64,000 bases of DNA from NCBI GenBank assembly GCA_017439405.1, contig JAFSJF010000113.1, positions 1 to 64,000 of the forward strand, read 5' to 3'. How positions within the stretch are numbered: position 1 is the stretch's first letter; each line of letters starts with the position of its first letter. Below, piece by piece: positions 24,683-33,991 of this stretch. The DNA is from Bacteroidales bacterium. Its GTDB lineage: Bacteria > Bacteroidota > Bacteroidia > Bacteroidales > F082. The position numbers were made by a program, and so were the translations under genes. Under the pieces are notes generated by a model. The model was not told where the DNA came from. It did no database searches and saw only the letters and a program-made list of their open reading frames with translations.

Positions 24683-24690
24683 CAAATATA
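24683..24690 (-). promoter_or_regulatory. -7 box TATATTTG for the toxin-antitoxin pair
   Basis: Perfect TAnnTTTG on the minus strand, 20 bases before the antitoxin ATG. No clear TTG at normal spacing. Confidence 0.4.
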
Positions 24691-24740
24691 CATCTTTTTC
24701 GTTTAATGATTGCGTTTTTTTTCGTTTCTTTGCACCATAA

Positions 24741-24775
24741 ATGACGCGGGACTGCGAGACGCGGGACTGCGGGAC
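24741..24775. repeat. Dispersed GCGGGACTGCG repeat, copy 1
   Basis: GACGCGGGACTGCGAGAC followed by GCGGGACTGCGGGAC. The same wording recurs at 46044-46081 and 53198-53237. Here it lies in the 5' leader of asnS, between the toxin-antitoxin promoter and the asnS ATG. Confidence 0.65.
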
Positions 24776-24806
24776 AATATTCACGCATATTAGAAAACAA
24801 ACATAA

Positions 24807-26246
24807 ATGAAAAGAGTAGAAATCAAGCAAGCCTTGCAGATGCAAGCGTCTGACAATGAGATTACCGTGATGGGCTGGGTGCGCAACAAGCGCGGCAGCA
24901 AAAACGTGGCCTTCATCGCCCTCAACGACGGCTCCACCATCAACAACCTGCAACTGGTCATCGACCTGAACGTCATCCCCGAAGAAAACCTGGCCTTGAT
25001 GCACGCCGGTGCGTCGCTGTGGGCGAAAGGCGTTTTGGTGGCCTCGATGGGTAGCGGCCAAGCCGTTGAACTGAGCGTGAAGGAAATCGGGCTGTTCGGT
25101 CCGGCCAACCCCGACGAATACCCACTGCAACCCAAGAAACATTCATTAGAGTTCCTGCGCGACATCGCCCACCTGCGCTTCCGCACCAACACCTTCGGCG
25201 CCGTGATGCGTCTGCGCCACGCCATGGTGTTCGCCATCCACAAGTTCTTCACCGAGAGAGGCTTCTACAACATCCACACGCCGCTCATCACCGCATCGGA
25301 TGCCGAGGGCGCTGGCGAGATGTTCCAAGTGACCACCTTGGACTTGAACAACCCGCCTCGCGACGAGCAAGGCAACATCGACTACAAGCAGGACTTCTTC
25401 GGCAAGTCGACCAACCTCACCGTTTCGGGACAGCTGGAAGGCGAGTTGGCGGCCACGGCTTTGGGCAAGATCTACACCTTCGGCCCCACTTTCCGCGCCG
25501 AGAACTCCAACACCACGCGCCATTTGGCCGAATTCTGGATGATCGAGCCTGAGATGGCCTTCTACGACATCACCGACAACATGGATCTCGCCGAAGAGAT
25601 GCTGAAATACTTGATCCAGTACGCTTTGGACAACAACATGGACGACCTCCAGTTCCTCAGCAAGCGCCTTCAAGACGAGGAAAAGGGCAAGAAAGAGGAA
25701 GAGAAGTCGATGGAACTCATCAGCAAGCTGCATTTCGTGCTCGAGCATGAGTTCGTGCGCCTGACCTACACCGAGGCCATCGACATCCTGCGCAACTCCA
25801 ATTACAACAAGAAAGGCAAGTTCCAGTATCCCGTTGATGGATGGGGCGTTGACCTCCAGTCGGAGCACGAGCGCTACCTCGTCGAGAAGCACTTCAAGAA
25901 GCCCGTCATCCTGACAGACTATCCCAAGGAAATCAAGGCCTTCTACATGAAGCAGAACGATGACGGCAAGACCGTCCGCGCCATGGACGTGCTCTTCCCT
26001 GGCATCGGCGAAATCATCGGAGGTTCCGAAAGAGAGACCGACCTCAACAAGCTCCTCGACCGTATGCATGAAGTAGGCATCCCTGAAGAATCCATGAACT
26101 GGTATCTCGACAGCCGTCGCTTCGGTTCGGTGCCACATTCGGGCTACGGCCTCGGCTTCGAGCGCCTGCTGCTCTTCATCACTGGCATGACCAACATCCG
26201 TGACGTGATTCCGTTCCCGCGCACACCTAAGAACTGCTTATATTAA
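24807..26246 (+). CDS. asnS: Asparaginyl-tRNA synthetase
   Basis: 479 residues. OB-fold anticodon-binding domain ([21 protein letters not shown]) then the class II catalytic core: motif 2 [20 protein letters not shown] and motif 3 [26 protein letters not shown] distinguishes it from AspRS. It charges tRNA-Asn with asparagine. The insertion around [16 protein letters not shown] is typical of the Bacteroidota form. It precedes rpoN by about 100 bases with a palindromic repeat between them. Confidence 0.96.
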   Translation: MKRVEIKQALQMQASDNEITVMGWVRNKRGSKNVAFIALNDGSTINNLQLVIDLNVIPEENLALMHAGASLWAKGVLVASMGSGQAVELSVKEIGLFGPANPDEYPLQPKKHSLEFLRDIAHLRFRTNTFGAVMRLRHAMVFAIHKFFTERGFYNIHTPLITASDAEGAGEMFQVTTLDLNNPPRDEQGNIDYKQDFFGKSTNLTVSGQLEGELAATALGKIYTFGPTFRAENSNTTRHLAEFWMIEPEMAFYDITDNMDLAEEMLKYLIQYALDNNMDDLQFLSKRLQDEEKGKKEEEKSMELISKLHFVLEHEFVRLTYTEAIDILRNSNYNKKGKFQYPVDGWGVDLQSEHERYLVEKHFKKPVILTDYPKEIKAFYMKQNDDGKTVRAMDVLFPGIGEIIGGSERETDLNKLLDRMHEVGIPEESMNWYLDSRRFGSVPHSGYGLGFERLLLFITGMTNIRDVIPFPRTPKNCLY

Positions 26247-26250
26247 TGCG

Positions 26251-26334
26251 GAATGCAGAATTATGAATGCGGAATAGGGGCAAAGCCCATAATCGCTTCG
26301 CGTTATTCCGCATTCATCATTCATAATTCATAAT
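26251..26334. repeat. Palindromic ATGCGGAATA repeat between asnS and rpoN
   Basis: ATGAATGCGGAATA (26263-26276) pairs with TATTCCGCATTCAT (26304-26317), 14 perfect pairs, flanked by simple CATAATTCATAATTC. This is a common style of intergenic element in Bacteroidota. It could fold into a hairpin after asnS, but no T-tract follows, so a classical terminator is not supported. A related stretch precedes gldH (46085-46152). Confidence 0.65.
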
Positions 26335-26344
26335 TCAAATAGAG

Positions 26345-27853
26345 ATGCCTAACCAACGATTGACTCAAACCCAGCGGCAGGAACTGAAGCTTTCGCCGCA
26401 GCAAATCCAGCTGATGAAGCTGTTGCAACTGCCATTAATCGAACTCGAACAGCGCATCAAGGAGGAGATGGAGGCCAACCCCGCCCTTGAAGACAGCCAT
26501 GAGAACGACTACGACGACAACGAGCCAACCGTTGACGAGCCTGACAACGGCGAGAACGACGACTACAACGATGAAGATGTGGATTTCAGCAAGGACGATG
26601 AATTCGACATCAACGACTACCTTCCCGACGAAGAGTTGGACGACTACTCCTACAAACTGCAAGCCAACAATTATAGTAGCGACGACGATGCATACGAGAC
26701 CCCTGTGGTCAATGAGGAGACCTTCCAAGACTACCTGAACCAACAACTTGCCTACCACGACCTCACGGACGAACAACTCCTCATCGGGGAGTACATCATC
26801 GGCAACCTTGATGACAACGGCTACCTCAACCGACCTGTGCCGAACATCGTTGACGACCTGCTTTTCACCATGAACCTTTCGACCACCGAGCAGGAAGTGG
26901 AAACCGTGCTGCACATCGTCCAACACCTTGACCCTCCAGGAATTGCAGCCCGAAACCTACAAGAATGCCTACTCATCCAACTGCAAAGGATGCAGGAGGA
27001 AAACCAAAGCCCATACACGGACTACAAGCTGAGCATGGACATCATCAAGGACTATTTCGAGGAGTTTACGAAAAAGCATTATGACAGAATCGCCAAGAAA
27101 ATGGATGTGAGCAACCGCGAGCTGAAACCCGCCTTGGACGCCATCCTGAAGCTCAATCCGAAGCCTGCCGATGCCTCCATCGCGAGCACAAAAAACATCC
27201 ATTACATCACGCCCGACTTCTTCGTCACCGTCAGGGACGGAAAAGTGGAACTCTCGTTGGACGGCCGCAATGTGCCTGAGCTGCACGTCAGCAAGCAATA
27301 CCTCAAAATGCTCGACGAGTTCAGTCGCAGCAAGGAAACGCGCAACATGCAGGAAGCCGCACAATTCGTCAAGCAGAAAATCGATGCCGCCAAGTGGTTC
27401 ATCGATGCCATCAGCCAGCGGCAAAACACGCTCTACACCACCATGAAAGCCATCGTCGACTTGCAGGAAGACTACTTTCTGACCGGCGACGAAACCAAGC
27501 TCAAGCCCATGATCCTCAAGGACGTGGCCGACAAGATCGGGTTGGACATCTCCACCGTTTCGCGCGTGGCCAACAGCAAATATGTGCAGACACCCTACGG
27601 CACCTTCCAACTGAAATTCTTCTTCAGCGAAGGCATCACCAACGACGAGGGCGAGGAGGTCTCGACCCGCGAAATCAAGAAAATCCTGAAGGACAGCGTG
27701 GACAACGAAGACAAGGCCAACCCCATGACCGACGAGCAACTGATGTACGTACTGAAAGACAAGGGCTACCCCATCGCTCGGCGCACCGTGGCGAAGTATC
27801 GCGAGCAACTGGGGATTCCTGTGGGGAGAATGAGGAAAAGGATTCGACTTTGA
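26345..27853 (+). CDS. rpoN: RNA polymerase sigma-54 factor
   Basis: 502 residues. Region I is the Gln-rich LSPQQIQLMKLLQLPLIELEQ activator-interacting helix, followed by a long Asp/Glu/Asn-rich region II (about 45-125). The core-binding domain contains YIIGNLDDNGYLNRP. The C-terminal RpoN box appears as ARRTVAKYRE and the protein ends soon after (MRKRIRL). It directs transcription from -24/-12 promoters and needs AAA+ activators, none of which is encoded in this window. Confidence 0.96.
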   Translation: MPNQRLTQTQRQELKLSPQQIQLMKLLQLPLIELEQRIKEEMEANPALEDSHENDYDDNEPTVDEPDNGENDDYNDEDVDFSKDDEFDINDYLPDEELDDYSYKLQANNYSSDDDAYETPVVNEETFQDYLNQQLAYHDLTDEQLLIGEYIIGNLDDNGYLNRPVPNIVDDLLFTMNLSTTEQEVETVLHIVQHLDPPGIAARNLQECLLIQLQRMQEENQSPYTDYKLSMDIIKDYFEEFTKKHYDRIAKKMDVSNRELKPALDAILKLNPKPADASIASTKNIHYITPDFFVTVRDGKVELSLDGRNVPELHVSKQYLKMLDEFSRSKETRNMQEAAQFVKQKIDAAKWFIDAISQRQNTLYTTMKAIVDLQEDYFLTGDETKLKPMILKDVADKIGLDISTVSRVANSKYVQTPYGTFQLKFFFSEGITNDEGEEVSTREIKKILKDSVDNEDKANPMTDEQLMYVLKDKGYPIARRTVAKYREQLGIPVGRMRKRIRL

Positions 27854-27901
27854 GGGGATCGCAAAACCCCTTTCCGACACGGTCGGATTGCAAAACCGAC
27901 C
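27854..27901. repeat. Tandem pair of REP-like hairpins after rpoN
   Basis: GGGG...CCCC (27854-27870) around ATCGCAAAA, and GGTCGG...CCGACC (27881-27901) around ATTGCAAAA. The loops and the roughly 27-base spacing match the doublet at 53937-53986. The second hairpin can also pair its left arm with CCGAC at 27874-27878. Possible 3' processing or termination role for rpoN. Confidence 0.5.
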
Positions 27902-27940
27902 GAACCCAAAATAATCCGGAAACAATTCCGTTGTAATAGC

Positions 27941-29449
27941 GTGAAAACGAACTTCTATACGAACAAGAAACGTTGGAAATGGGCTTTAGCCGTTATCGCC
28001 CTACTGCTCATCGCGGCTTCGCTATGGTACACCAACCGCCTCGTGAAGTCCATCGCAGAGCAGGAAACGCGGCAAGTAAAGATGTGGGCCGCCGCCATGG
28101 AGCAACAAGCCCTTATGATGAACTCCACGGAGGATTTCTTCAACAAAGTGAGCGAGCAAGAGCAATTGCGCGTGGAACTCTTGGCCAACGCCTACCGCCG
28201 TATCATCGACATCTCAAGCAACGAGAACACCGCGATCTATCTGGCCATCATCCAAAACAACATCAGCATCCCGTTAGTGCTCACCGACGAGGAAGGCAGC
28301 ATCATGTCGTCAAACAACCTCCCACCCGAACAGGAAGGAAAGACCACTTTCGACGAAGAGATGAAGCAAGCCTATTCCAAGTTCCCGCCCATCAAAATCG
28401 ACCCAGGCTACGGCATCGTGCAATGGCTTTATTACAACGAGTCGCTGAACTACACCGAGTTGAAGGCCGTCTTGGAAGGTATGATCGACCGCTTCATGGA
28501 GGAAATCACGCTCAACTCGGTGGGCGCGCCTGTCATCATCACCAACGAAGACCATAGCCAGATTCTCGGCTTCGGCAACCTCGACTCAATCCAGATGCAA
28601 GACACCGGTTTCGTCCGTCGGCAGTTGGAAATCATGGCCGACGAAAACGACCCGCTGCAAATCGAGTTTATGAACACGGGCAAGGCTACCATCTTCTATC
28701 GCACCTCCGACCTCGTGGAGCAAATGCGCTATTACCCTATGATCCAGTTCTTTGTAGCCGCCTTGTTCATCCTCATAGCCTACCTGCTGTTCAGCTACGC
28801 ACGCAGGTCGGAGCAAAACCAAGTGTGGGCAGGCATGGCCAAGGAAACCGCCCACCAACTCGGCACGCCACTGTCTTCGCTGATGGGCTGGATTGAACTG
28901 CTGAAAATGCAGGAAGAGCCTTTCGTAGGCACACACGAGATGGAAAAAGACATCGAAAGGTTGCAAATCGTCACCGACCGTTTCTCGAAAATCGGCTCCG
29001 TGCCCATGCTAGAGCCCACCGATGTCAACTTCCTCATCCGCGACACGATGGACTACTTGCAAAAACGATTCTCCAAGAAGTTCGAGTTCGAAATCAACCT
29101 GCCCAAGGGCGAGCTAACCATGCCGCTGATTCCCTCGCTGTTCCGCTGGGTTTTGGAGAACCTGACCAAGAACGCCATCGACGCGATGGGCGACAAGGGC
29201 AAAATCACCCTCGACCTCATCGACGACGGCGACCACATCCACATCGACCTGAGCGACACAGGCAAGGGCATCCCGAAGTCGCAAATCAAGCAGGTGTTCA
29301 ACCCAGGCTTCACGAGCAAGAAACGCGGCTGGGGCCTCGGCCTGTCGCTCGCCAAGCGCATCATAGAGGATTACCACAAGGGCAAGATTTTCGTCAAGTC
29401 GTCCATCGTTGGTGAAGGAACGACGTTTAGGATTACCCTCAAGAAATAA
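27941..29449 (+). CDS. Membrane sensor histidine kinase
   Basis: Starts with GTG 27941; 502 residues. Transmembrane segments at about 13-30 and 265-287 enclose a periplasmic sensor domain of roughly 230 residues. The kinase has the H-box KETAHQLGTPLSSL with His305, N-box ENLTKNAIDAM, G1 DTGKGIP and G2 WGLGLSLAKRI. The ETAHQLGTPLSS form belongs to a Bacteroidota HATPase group often located beside rpoN. No response regulator is nearby, so it is an orphan kinase here. It begins 87 bases after rpoN and may be co-transcribed. Confidence 0.88.
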   Translation: MKTNFYTNKKRWKWALAVIALLLIAASLWYTNRLVKSIAEQETRQVKMWAAAMEQQALMMNSTEDFFNKVSEQEQLRVELLANAYRRIIDISSNENTAIYLAIIQNNISIPLVLTDEEGSIMSSNNLPPEQEGKTTFDEEMKQAYSKFPPIKIDPGYGIVQWLYYNESLNYTELKAVLEGMIDRFMEEITLNSVGAPVIITNEDHSQILGFGNLDSIQMQDTGFVRRQLEIMADENDPLQIEFMNTGKATIFYRTSDLVEQMRYYPMIQFFVAALFILIAYLLFSYARRSEQNQVWAGMAKETAHQLGTPLSSLMGWIELLKMQEEPFVGTHEMEKDIERLQIVTDRFSKIGSVPMLEPTDVNFLIRDTMDYLQKRFSKKFEFEINLPKGELTMPLIPSLFRWVLENLTKNAIDAMGDKGKITLDLIDDGDHIHIDLSDTGKGIPKSQIKQVFNPGFTSKKRGWGLGLSLAKRIIEDYHKGKIFVKSSIVGEGTTFRITLKK

Positions 29450-29541
29450 TACCGGTTTTTGGTCGAAACGACCCGATAAAAACAAAACTGAGATGACGCG
29501 TCTGCGCCGTTGGAACCCTTTTCAAGACCATCAAGGCCATT

Positions 29542-30402
29542 TTACAATGAGGCATAGCTTGGCGAGAAGGTGTCGCCTTGGCTGAGGTCGCCCGTTTGCA
29601 GGCCTTTCTTGAGCCAACGCATACGTTGCACTGAGGTGCCGTGGGTAAAGAGATCCGACTTCACGTCGCGATAGCCGGCTTGCTTTTGGAGATAGTCATC
29701 GCCAATCTTCTTTGCTGCGTTGATGGCCTCCTCCAGGTCGCCGTCTTCGAGCGATCCGAACATCTTGTTCTCGTGATGGCCCCAAACGCCGGCGTAGTAG
29801 TCGGCTTGCAACTCGATGCGAACGCTCATCTTGTTGGACTCGGTCTTGTCCATGCGAGCCATCTGCTGGTGCGCCTCGCCAAGAGTACCCAACAGGTTCT
29901 GGATATGGTGTCCCACCTCGTGCGCTATGACGTAGGCGCATGCAAAGTCGCCCTTGATGCCCATCGACTGCTGCATCTCGTTGAAAAAGTCAAGGTCGAG
30001 ATAGAGTTTTTCGTCTGCCGAGCAATAGAACGGACCTGTCGCCGAAGTCGCGTTACCGCAGCCACTGGCCACAGAACCTTTGAAAATCACCATCTTGGGA
30101 GCACGATAGGTGGCACCGTGTTGCTTAAACACAGCCATCCACACATCTTCCGTCGAGGCCAAGATTTGCGAGGCAAACAATTCGAACTCCTTTTCTTGCG
30201 CCGTGGGAACGTATTCCTCGGTGGTTGCGCTGCCCGTGCCTTGCGACATTTGTTCCATGACGGCACTGGCATCGCCGCCCATCAAGCTGACAATCAGATA
30301 AATGATAATTCCTCCAAGGCCAATGCCCCCTGCGGTAACCGCTGCGCCTTTGCCGCGACGGTCTTCGACATTGGCACTTGTCCTTCTGCCATCCATTTTC
30401 AT
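29542..30402 (-). CDS. Neutral zinc metallopeptidase, YpfJ family
   Basis: 286 residues. A basic N-terminus is followed by one membrane segment (about 24-41, GGIGLGGIIIYLIVSLMGG) and an extracytoplasmic domain. The zinc-binding HEVGHH is at 161-166; the family pattern FKGSVASGCGNATSATGPFYC and DLDFFNEM precede it and ELQADYYAGVW supplies the third zinc ligand. Function of YpfJ proteins is poorly known. ATG 30396 is an alternative start. It converges with the histidine kinase gene with about 90 bases between stops. Confidence 0.88.
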   Translation of the reverse strand: MKMDGRRTSANVEDRRGKGAAVTAGGIGLGGIIIYLIVSLMGGDASAVMEQMSQGTGSATTEEYVPTAQEKEFELFASQILASTEDVWMAVFKQHGATYRAPKMVIFKGSVASGCGNATSATGPFYCSADEKLYLDLDFFNEMQQSMGIKGDFACAYVIAHEVGHHIQNLLGTLGEAHQQMARMDKTESNKMSVRIELQADYYAGVWGHHENKMFGSLEDGDLEEAINAAKKIGDDYLQKQAGYRDVKSDLFTHGTSVQRMRWLKKGLQTGDLSQGDTFSPSYASL

Positions 30403-30433
30403 AGTTTCAAGGTTTTAAGTGTTAACAATGCCG

Positions 30434-30441
30434 CAAAATTA
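30434..30441 (-). promoter_or_regulatory. -7 box TAATTTTG for the metallopeptidase
   Basis: Perfect TAnnTTTG on the minus strand, 32 bases upstream of the ATG. No well-spaced -33 TTG. Confidence 0.45.
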
Positions 30442-30483
30442 GCGAAAAAACAGCAAAATAATTCATTTTTTTCAAAAATACCG

Positions 30484-30491
30484 TAATTTTG
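30484..30491 (+). promoter_or_regulatory. -7 box TAATTTTG for the 30575-32206 genes
   Basis: Perfect TAnnTTTG on the plus strand. The leader of about 75 bases contains GGCTG...CAGCC (30508-30528) as a small hairpin and TCAACAA simple repeats just before the ATG. Confidence 0.5.
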
Positions 30492-30574
30492 CCTCCATTA
30501 ACGGCGGCTGCCACAATGGGACAGCCACCTACAGAGCCAACAACGATTCAACAAATCAACAATCAACAATCAAT

Positions 30575-30769
30575 ATGAAAGCATTCGTAAACGACACCGA
30601 AGTGCGCACGTATTACGGCGCGAAGGTGAAATCAGTGGTGCTGGCCTATTGCCGTGCCAACAACCTGACCTTGAACCTGAACGGCATCGATGTGAGAGAT
30701 GTCTACGGCAACATCATCGACCTTGATGGCTCGCTGCGTGCCAATTCCAAGATTTATGTAAAGTTCTGA
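30575..30769 (+). CDS. Small conserved-looking protein, 64 aa
   Basis: MKAFVNDTEV start, VKSVVLAYCRANNLTLNLNG in the middle and SLRANSKIYVKF at the end. It reads as an alpha/beta fold of four short strands and one helix, reminiscent in size of beta-grasp sulfur carriers but without a C-terminal GG. No family recognised. It is the first gene after the promoter and stops 3 bases before the nucleotidase, so it is very likely co-transcribed with it. Confidence 0.6.
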   Translation: MKAFVNDTEVRTYYGAKVKSVVLAYCRANNLTLNLNGIDVRDVYGNIIDLDGSLRANSKIYVKF

Positions 30770-30772
30770 GCC

Positions 30773-32206
30773 ATGAAGAAAACCTCCAAATTCTTGCTGG
30801 CGGCCTTCGTCGCCGCCCTTTTCCTTTCGGCTTGCGGCCCCAAGGAACAGAAGATTTACATCGTTTCGACCAACGACATGCACGCCAACATCGACAACTT
30901 CCCACAGATGGCCGCTTTGATTGACAGCCTTCGTGCCGTGCATCCCGACCTACTCCTGTTTAGCGCGGGCGACAACCGCTCGGGCAACCCCATCAACGAC
31001 CGTTACGCCGAGCCGGCCAAGCCCATGTACATGCTAATGAACGCTGTCGGCTTCGACCTCTCGACCTTCGGCAACCACGAATGGGACGGCGGTCCCATCG
31101 CCCTGCGCAACGTTCTATCGTGGGCCAAATTCCCCTTTGTGTGCGCCAACGTCACCTTTGACGACACGCTGCAAATGACCAATGTGCATCCTTACGCCAT
31201 CTTCGAGCGCAACGGATTGAAAATCGGCGTGATAGGAGGTATCCAATTGGGCGAGAACGGCTTGCCCGACTTCCACCCCAAACATTCCAATGGCTCGCAT
31301 TTCGTGCCTTTCGAGGAAGTGCTGCCCCAATACCTTGACGAGCTGAGCGACTGCAATGCCATCTTCCTGCTCACCCACCTCGGCTATGAGGAAGACCGCG
31401 AAGTGGCGGAGAGATTCCCGCAAGTCGCGGCCATCTTCGGCGGACATAGCCACACCCGCGTGGGCGAAGACGGCAAGCAGATGGTGAACGGCGTGCTGGT
31501 CACTCAGGCCGAGTCGAAGGTCAAGTTCGTGACTCTTAGCACCTTCACCTTCCATGACGGCAAAATCGTCGATGTGCAATCGGAACTTCTCTCCATCAAG
31601 GATTTCCAGAAGAAGAACGAGAAAGTGAAGGCCATGGTGAAGGAATACAACAGCGACCCCTATTTCAGCACAGTGGTGGCCAACAACCTCACCCCCGTGG
31701 AGAGCTACGAGTCGCTCGGCTGCCTGATGACCGATGCCATCCGCCACACCACAGGTGTCGAGATGGGCTTCCAGAACCCGGGCGGCGTGCGTTTCGACAC
31801 GCTCTCGGTACGCCCCGTGACCATCAAGGACATCTTTGCCCTGGATCCGTTCGACAACGAAATCGTCCAATACACGCTCACAGGCGAAGAAATCATCCGC
31901 CTGATGAAGAGTTGCTTCGTCACCGACGGCGGCCCGATCTATTGCTCCGGCTGCTCCTACAAATATAAGGTGGACGACGACGGCAAGATGACTGACATAG
32001 AGGTGACCTTGGAGGACGGCAAGCCCATGGACATGAAGGCCAAGTACAACATCGTGATGAACAGCTACATGTCGAGCGTGTTCGACTATGAACATGAAGA
32101 CCCGGGCACCAGCACCTTCCGCACCTCAAACGACATGATGATGGAGTTCTTGTCGCAACATCCCGACTTGGATTACGGTAGCACACACCGCGTGACAGAG
32201 CTGTAG
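30773..32206 (+). CDS. 5'-nucleotidase/UshA-like metallophosphatase lipoprotein
   Basis: 477 residues with a lipoprotein signal (AALFLSAC). The calcineurin-like domain shows the metal ligands in STNDMHANI, FSAGDNRSGNP, TFGNHEWDGG and IFGGHSHTRVG. The C-terminal 5'-nucleotidase domain starts near residue 300 with GCLMTDAIRHTTG, QNPGGVR and KDIFALDPFDNEIV. Such enzymes release nucleosides from nucleotides at the cell surface or in the periplasm. The substrate pocket Phe pair cannot be judged by eye. Confidence 0.88.
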   Translation: MKKTSKFLLAAFVAALFLSACGPKEQKIYIVSTNDMHANIDNFPQMAALIDSLRAVHPDLLLFSAGDNRSGNPINDRYAEPAKPMYMLMNAVGFDLSTFGNHEWDGGPIALRNVLSWAKFPFVCANVTFDDTLQMTNVHPYAIFERNGLKIGVIGGIQLGENGLPDFHPKHSNGSHFVPFEEVLPQYLDELSDCNAIFLLTHLGYEEDREVAERFPQVAAIFGGHSHTRVGEDGKQMVNGVLVTQAESKVKFVTLSTFTFHDGKIVDVQSELLSIKDFQKKNEKVKAMVKEYNSDPYFSTVVANNLTPVESYESLGCLMTDAIRHTTGVEMGFQNPGGVRFDTLSVRPVTIKDIFALDPFDNEIVQYTLTGEEIIRLMKSCFVTDGGPIYCSGCSYKYKVDDDGKMTDIEVTLEDGKPMDMKAKYNIVMNSYMSSVFDYEHEDPGTSTFRTSNDMMMEFLSQHPDLDYGSTHRVTEL

Positions 32207-32281
32207 TTTTTGGCACGGTTTTGGTAATAAGAGAGTAAAACGACCAAAACGGAAGTCAAACCCTCTAAAAACAAAAGCAAC

Positions 32282-33475
32282 ATGAAAGCCAAGAACATCC
32301 TGATGAGCGTCCTGTTGGCAATGGGATTCATCGCAGCAAAAGCAGCCGGCTATCCGCCCGAACTCGCCTTGGTGTCGCAGCCCGTGCTGGTTTACAACTA
32401 CAACTCGATCACCGTCTATTACGACGTGCAGAACATCGGCGACTATACTTACAGAGGCGACATCTGCCTTTTCCTCAGCCCCGACAACGGCTATTGCTAC
32501 GCCGAGAAGTACGTGAAGGTGTGTCCCGGTCGCATCAAGAGAGTGGCCATCGACATTCCGGCCTATCGCCCCAACCCTTCATGGACATACACCATCATGC
32601 CTTACTATGAGCTTGGCGACGAGCTGTACAGCTTCACCACCTTCGAATACTTCGAGCCGCTCAGCTTCTATTGGAACGGTCCGCGCACCGAGCACTGGGT
32701 TGTCATCAACGTGCCACCTCGTCCGCGATACTACCAGCGCCCAGGCGACTATCGTTACTACTACGACGGCTATCGTCCGCCTATGCCTCCGCCTCCCGGT
32801 CCCGGCTTCGCCAATACGCCTCCTCCCCCGATGAACCCTATGCACCACACCTATAACTACCATTACAACAATGGAGGGTATCCTGGCTGGAACAATGACA
32901 ATCCGCCTACGCCGAACACAGGCGGCAATGGCGAAACGCCTCACGCCACCGTCAGGCCTAAAGTGAACGGAGGCAGCATGAGCCACGGCAATGCCAACGC
33001 CAGCAATGGCAGCAACGGCACCTCGACAGGCTCTGCCACTTCTGGCTCCAACAGTGGTAGAACAGGAAACAGCAGCAACGTCAGCCGCCCGAGCAACAAC
33101 GGCACCTCGACAGGCTCTGCCACTTCTGGCTTCAACAGCGGTAGAACAGGAAACAGCAGCAACGTCAGCCGCCCGAGCAACAACGGCACCTCGACAGGCT
33201 CTGCCACCTCTGGCTCCAACAGCGGTAGAACGGGAAACAGCAGCAACATCAGCCGCCCGAGCAACAACGGCGCCTCGACAGGCTCTGCCACCTCTGGCTC
33301 CAACAGCGGTAGAACGGGAAACAGCAGCAACGTCAGCCGCCCGAGCAACAACGGCACCTCGACAGGCTCTGCCACCTCTGGCTCCAACAGCGGTAGAACA
33401 GGAAACAGCAGCAACTCAAGAGAATCCAACACGAACAGCCGCAGCGGCAGCAACTCAGGCCGAGGCAGCAGATAA
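32282..33475 (+). CDS. Secreted protein with Pro-rich centre and 28-residue C-terminal repeats
   Basis: 397 residues with a signal peptide (FIAAKA). Residues about 22-140 form a beta-rich domain (VYYDVQNIGDYTYRGDICLFL). A Pro/Tyr-rich stretch (PPMPPPPGPG) follows, and the last 145 residues are five copies of a 28-residue Ser/Gly/Asn/Thr repeat beginning NGTSTGSATSGSNSGRTG. The N-terminal domain resembles proteins of unknown function in Bacteroidales; the tail looks like a flexible linker or glycosylated stalk. There is no T9SS sorting domain or LPXTG signal, so anchoring is unclear. Confidence 0.7.
   Translation: MKAKNILMSVLLAMGFIAAKAAGYPPELALVSQPVLVYNYNSITVYYDVQNIGDYTYRGDICLFLSPDNGYCYAEKYVKVCPGRIKRVAIDIPAYRPNPSWTYTIMPYYELGDELYSFTTFEYFEPLSFYWNGPRTEHWVVINVPPRPRYYQRPGDYRYYYDGYRPPMPPPPGPGFANTPPPPMNPMHHTYNYHYNNGGYPGWNNDNPPTPNTGGNGETPHATVRPKVNGGSMSHGNANASNGSNGTSTGSATSGSNSGRTGNSSNVSRPSNNGTSTGSATSGFNSGRTGNSSNVSRPSNNGTSTGSATSGSNSGRTGNSSNISRPSNNGASTGSATSGSNSGRTGNSSNVSRPSNNGTSTGSATSGSNSGRTGNSSNSRESNTNSRSGSNSGRGSR
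33014..33420 (+). repeat. Five 84-bp coding repeats
   Basis: Units begin at 33014, 33098, 33182, 33266 and 33350, exactly 84 bases apart, with very few substitutions between copies; the last is truncated and changed at its end. They encode the 28-residue tail repeat of the 32282 gene. The near identity implies recent expansion and likely copy-number change. Confidence 0.9.
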
Positions 33476-33554
33476 GCCTCTAAAAAGACGGCGAACACAT
33501 GAAGTACGGCTCCCGATGGGGGCTGCACTTCTGTTTCAATATGGCTCGTTTCTT

Positions 33555-33966
33555 GGAAACAAATCTGGACCTATCTGAAACAAATCAAGATTTGCTTTCG
33601 ATTTGCTTCCCTTTTTTTCTCGGAAACAAATCTGGACAAATCTGATACAAATGATGATTTGCTTTCGATTTGCTTCCCTTTTTCTCGGAAACAAATCTGG
33701 ACAAATCTGATACAAATCAAGATTTGCTTTCGATTTGCTTTCGATTTGCTTCCCTTTTTTCTCGGAAACAAATCTGGACAAATCTGATACAAATCAAGAT
33801 TTGCTTTCGATTTGCTTCCCCTTTTTTCTCGGAAACAAATCTGGACAAATCTGATACAAATCAAGATTTGCTTTCGATTTGCTTCCCTTTTTTCTCGGAA
33901 ACAAATCTGGACAAATCTGAAACAAATAAGGATTTGTGTTAGATTTGCGAAAGATTTGCTTCCCCC
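33555..33966. repeat. Six-copy noncoding tandem array of about 66 bp
   Basis: Copies start at 33555, 33622, 33687, 33764, 33831 and 33897. Each holds ACAAATC-type words followed by GATTTGC-type words about 10-11 bases apart, then CCCTTTTTTCTC. One copy is longer by an extra 11-base TCGATTTGCTT. CAAATC and GATTTG are reverse complements, so each unit can fold back. Both strands are open in some frames but codon patterns are repetitive; I consider it noncoding. It lies between the 33475 stop and the promoter at 33992. Confidence 0.85.
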
Positions 33967-33991
33967 AAAAAACCAAAAAAACATTTTTTCC

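Noticed and set aside
33555-33966. The tandem array as a CRISPR array
   Set aside because: There are no unique spacers; whole units repeat, spacing is irregular (65-77), and no cas gene is present.
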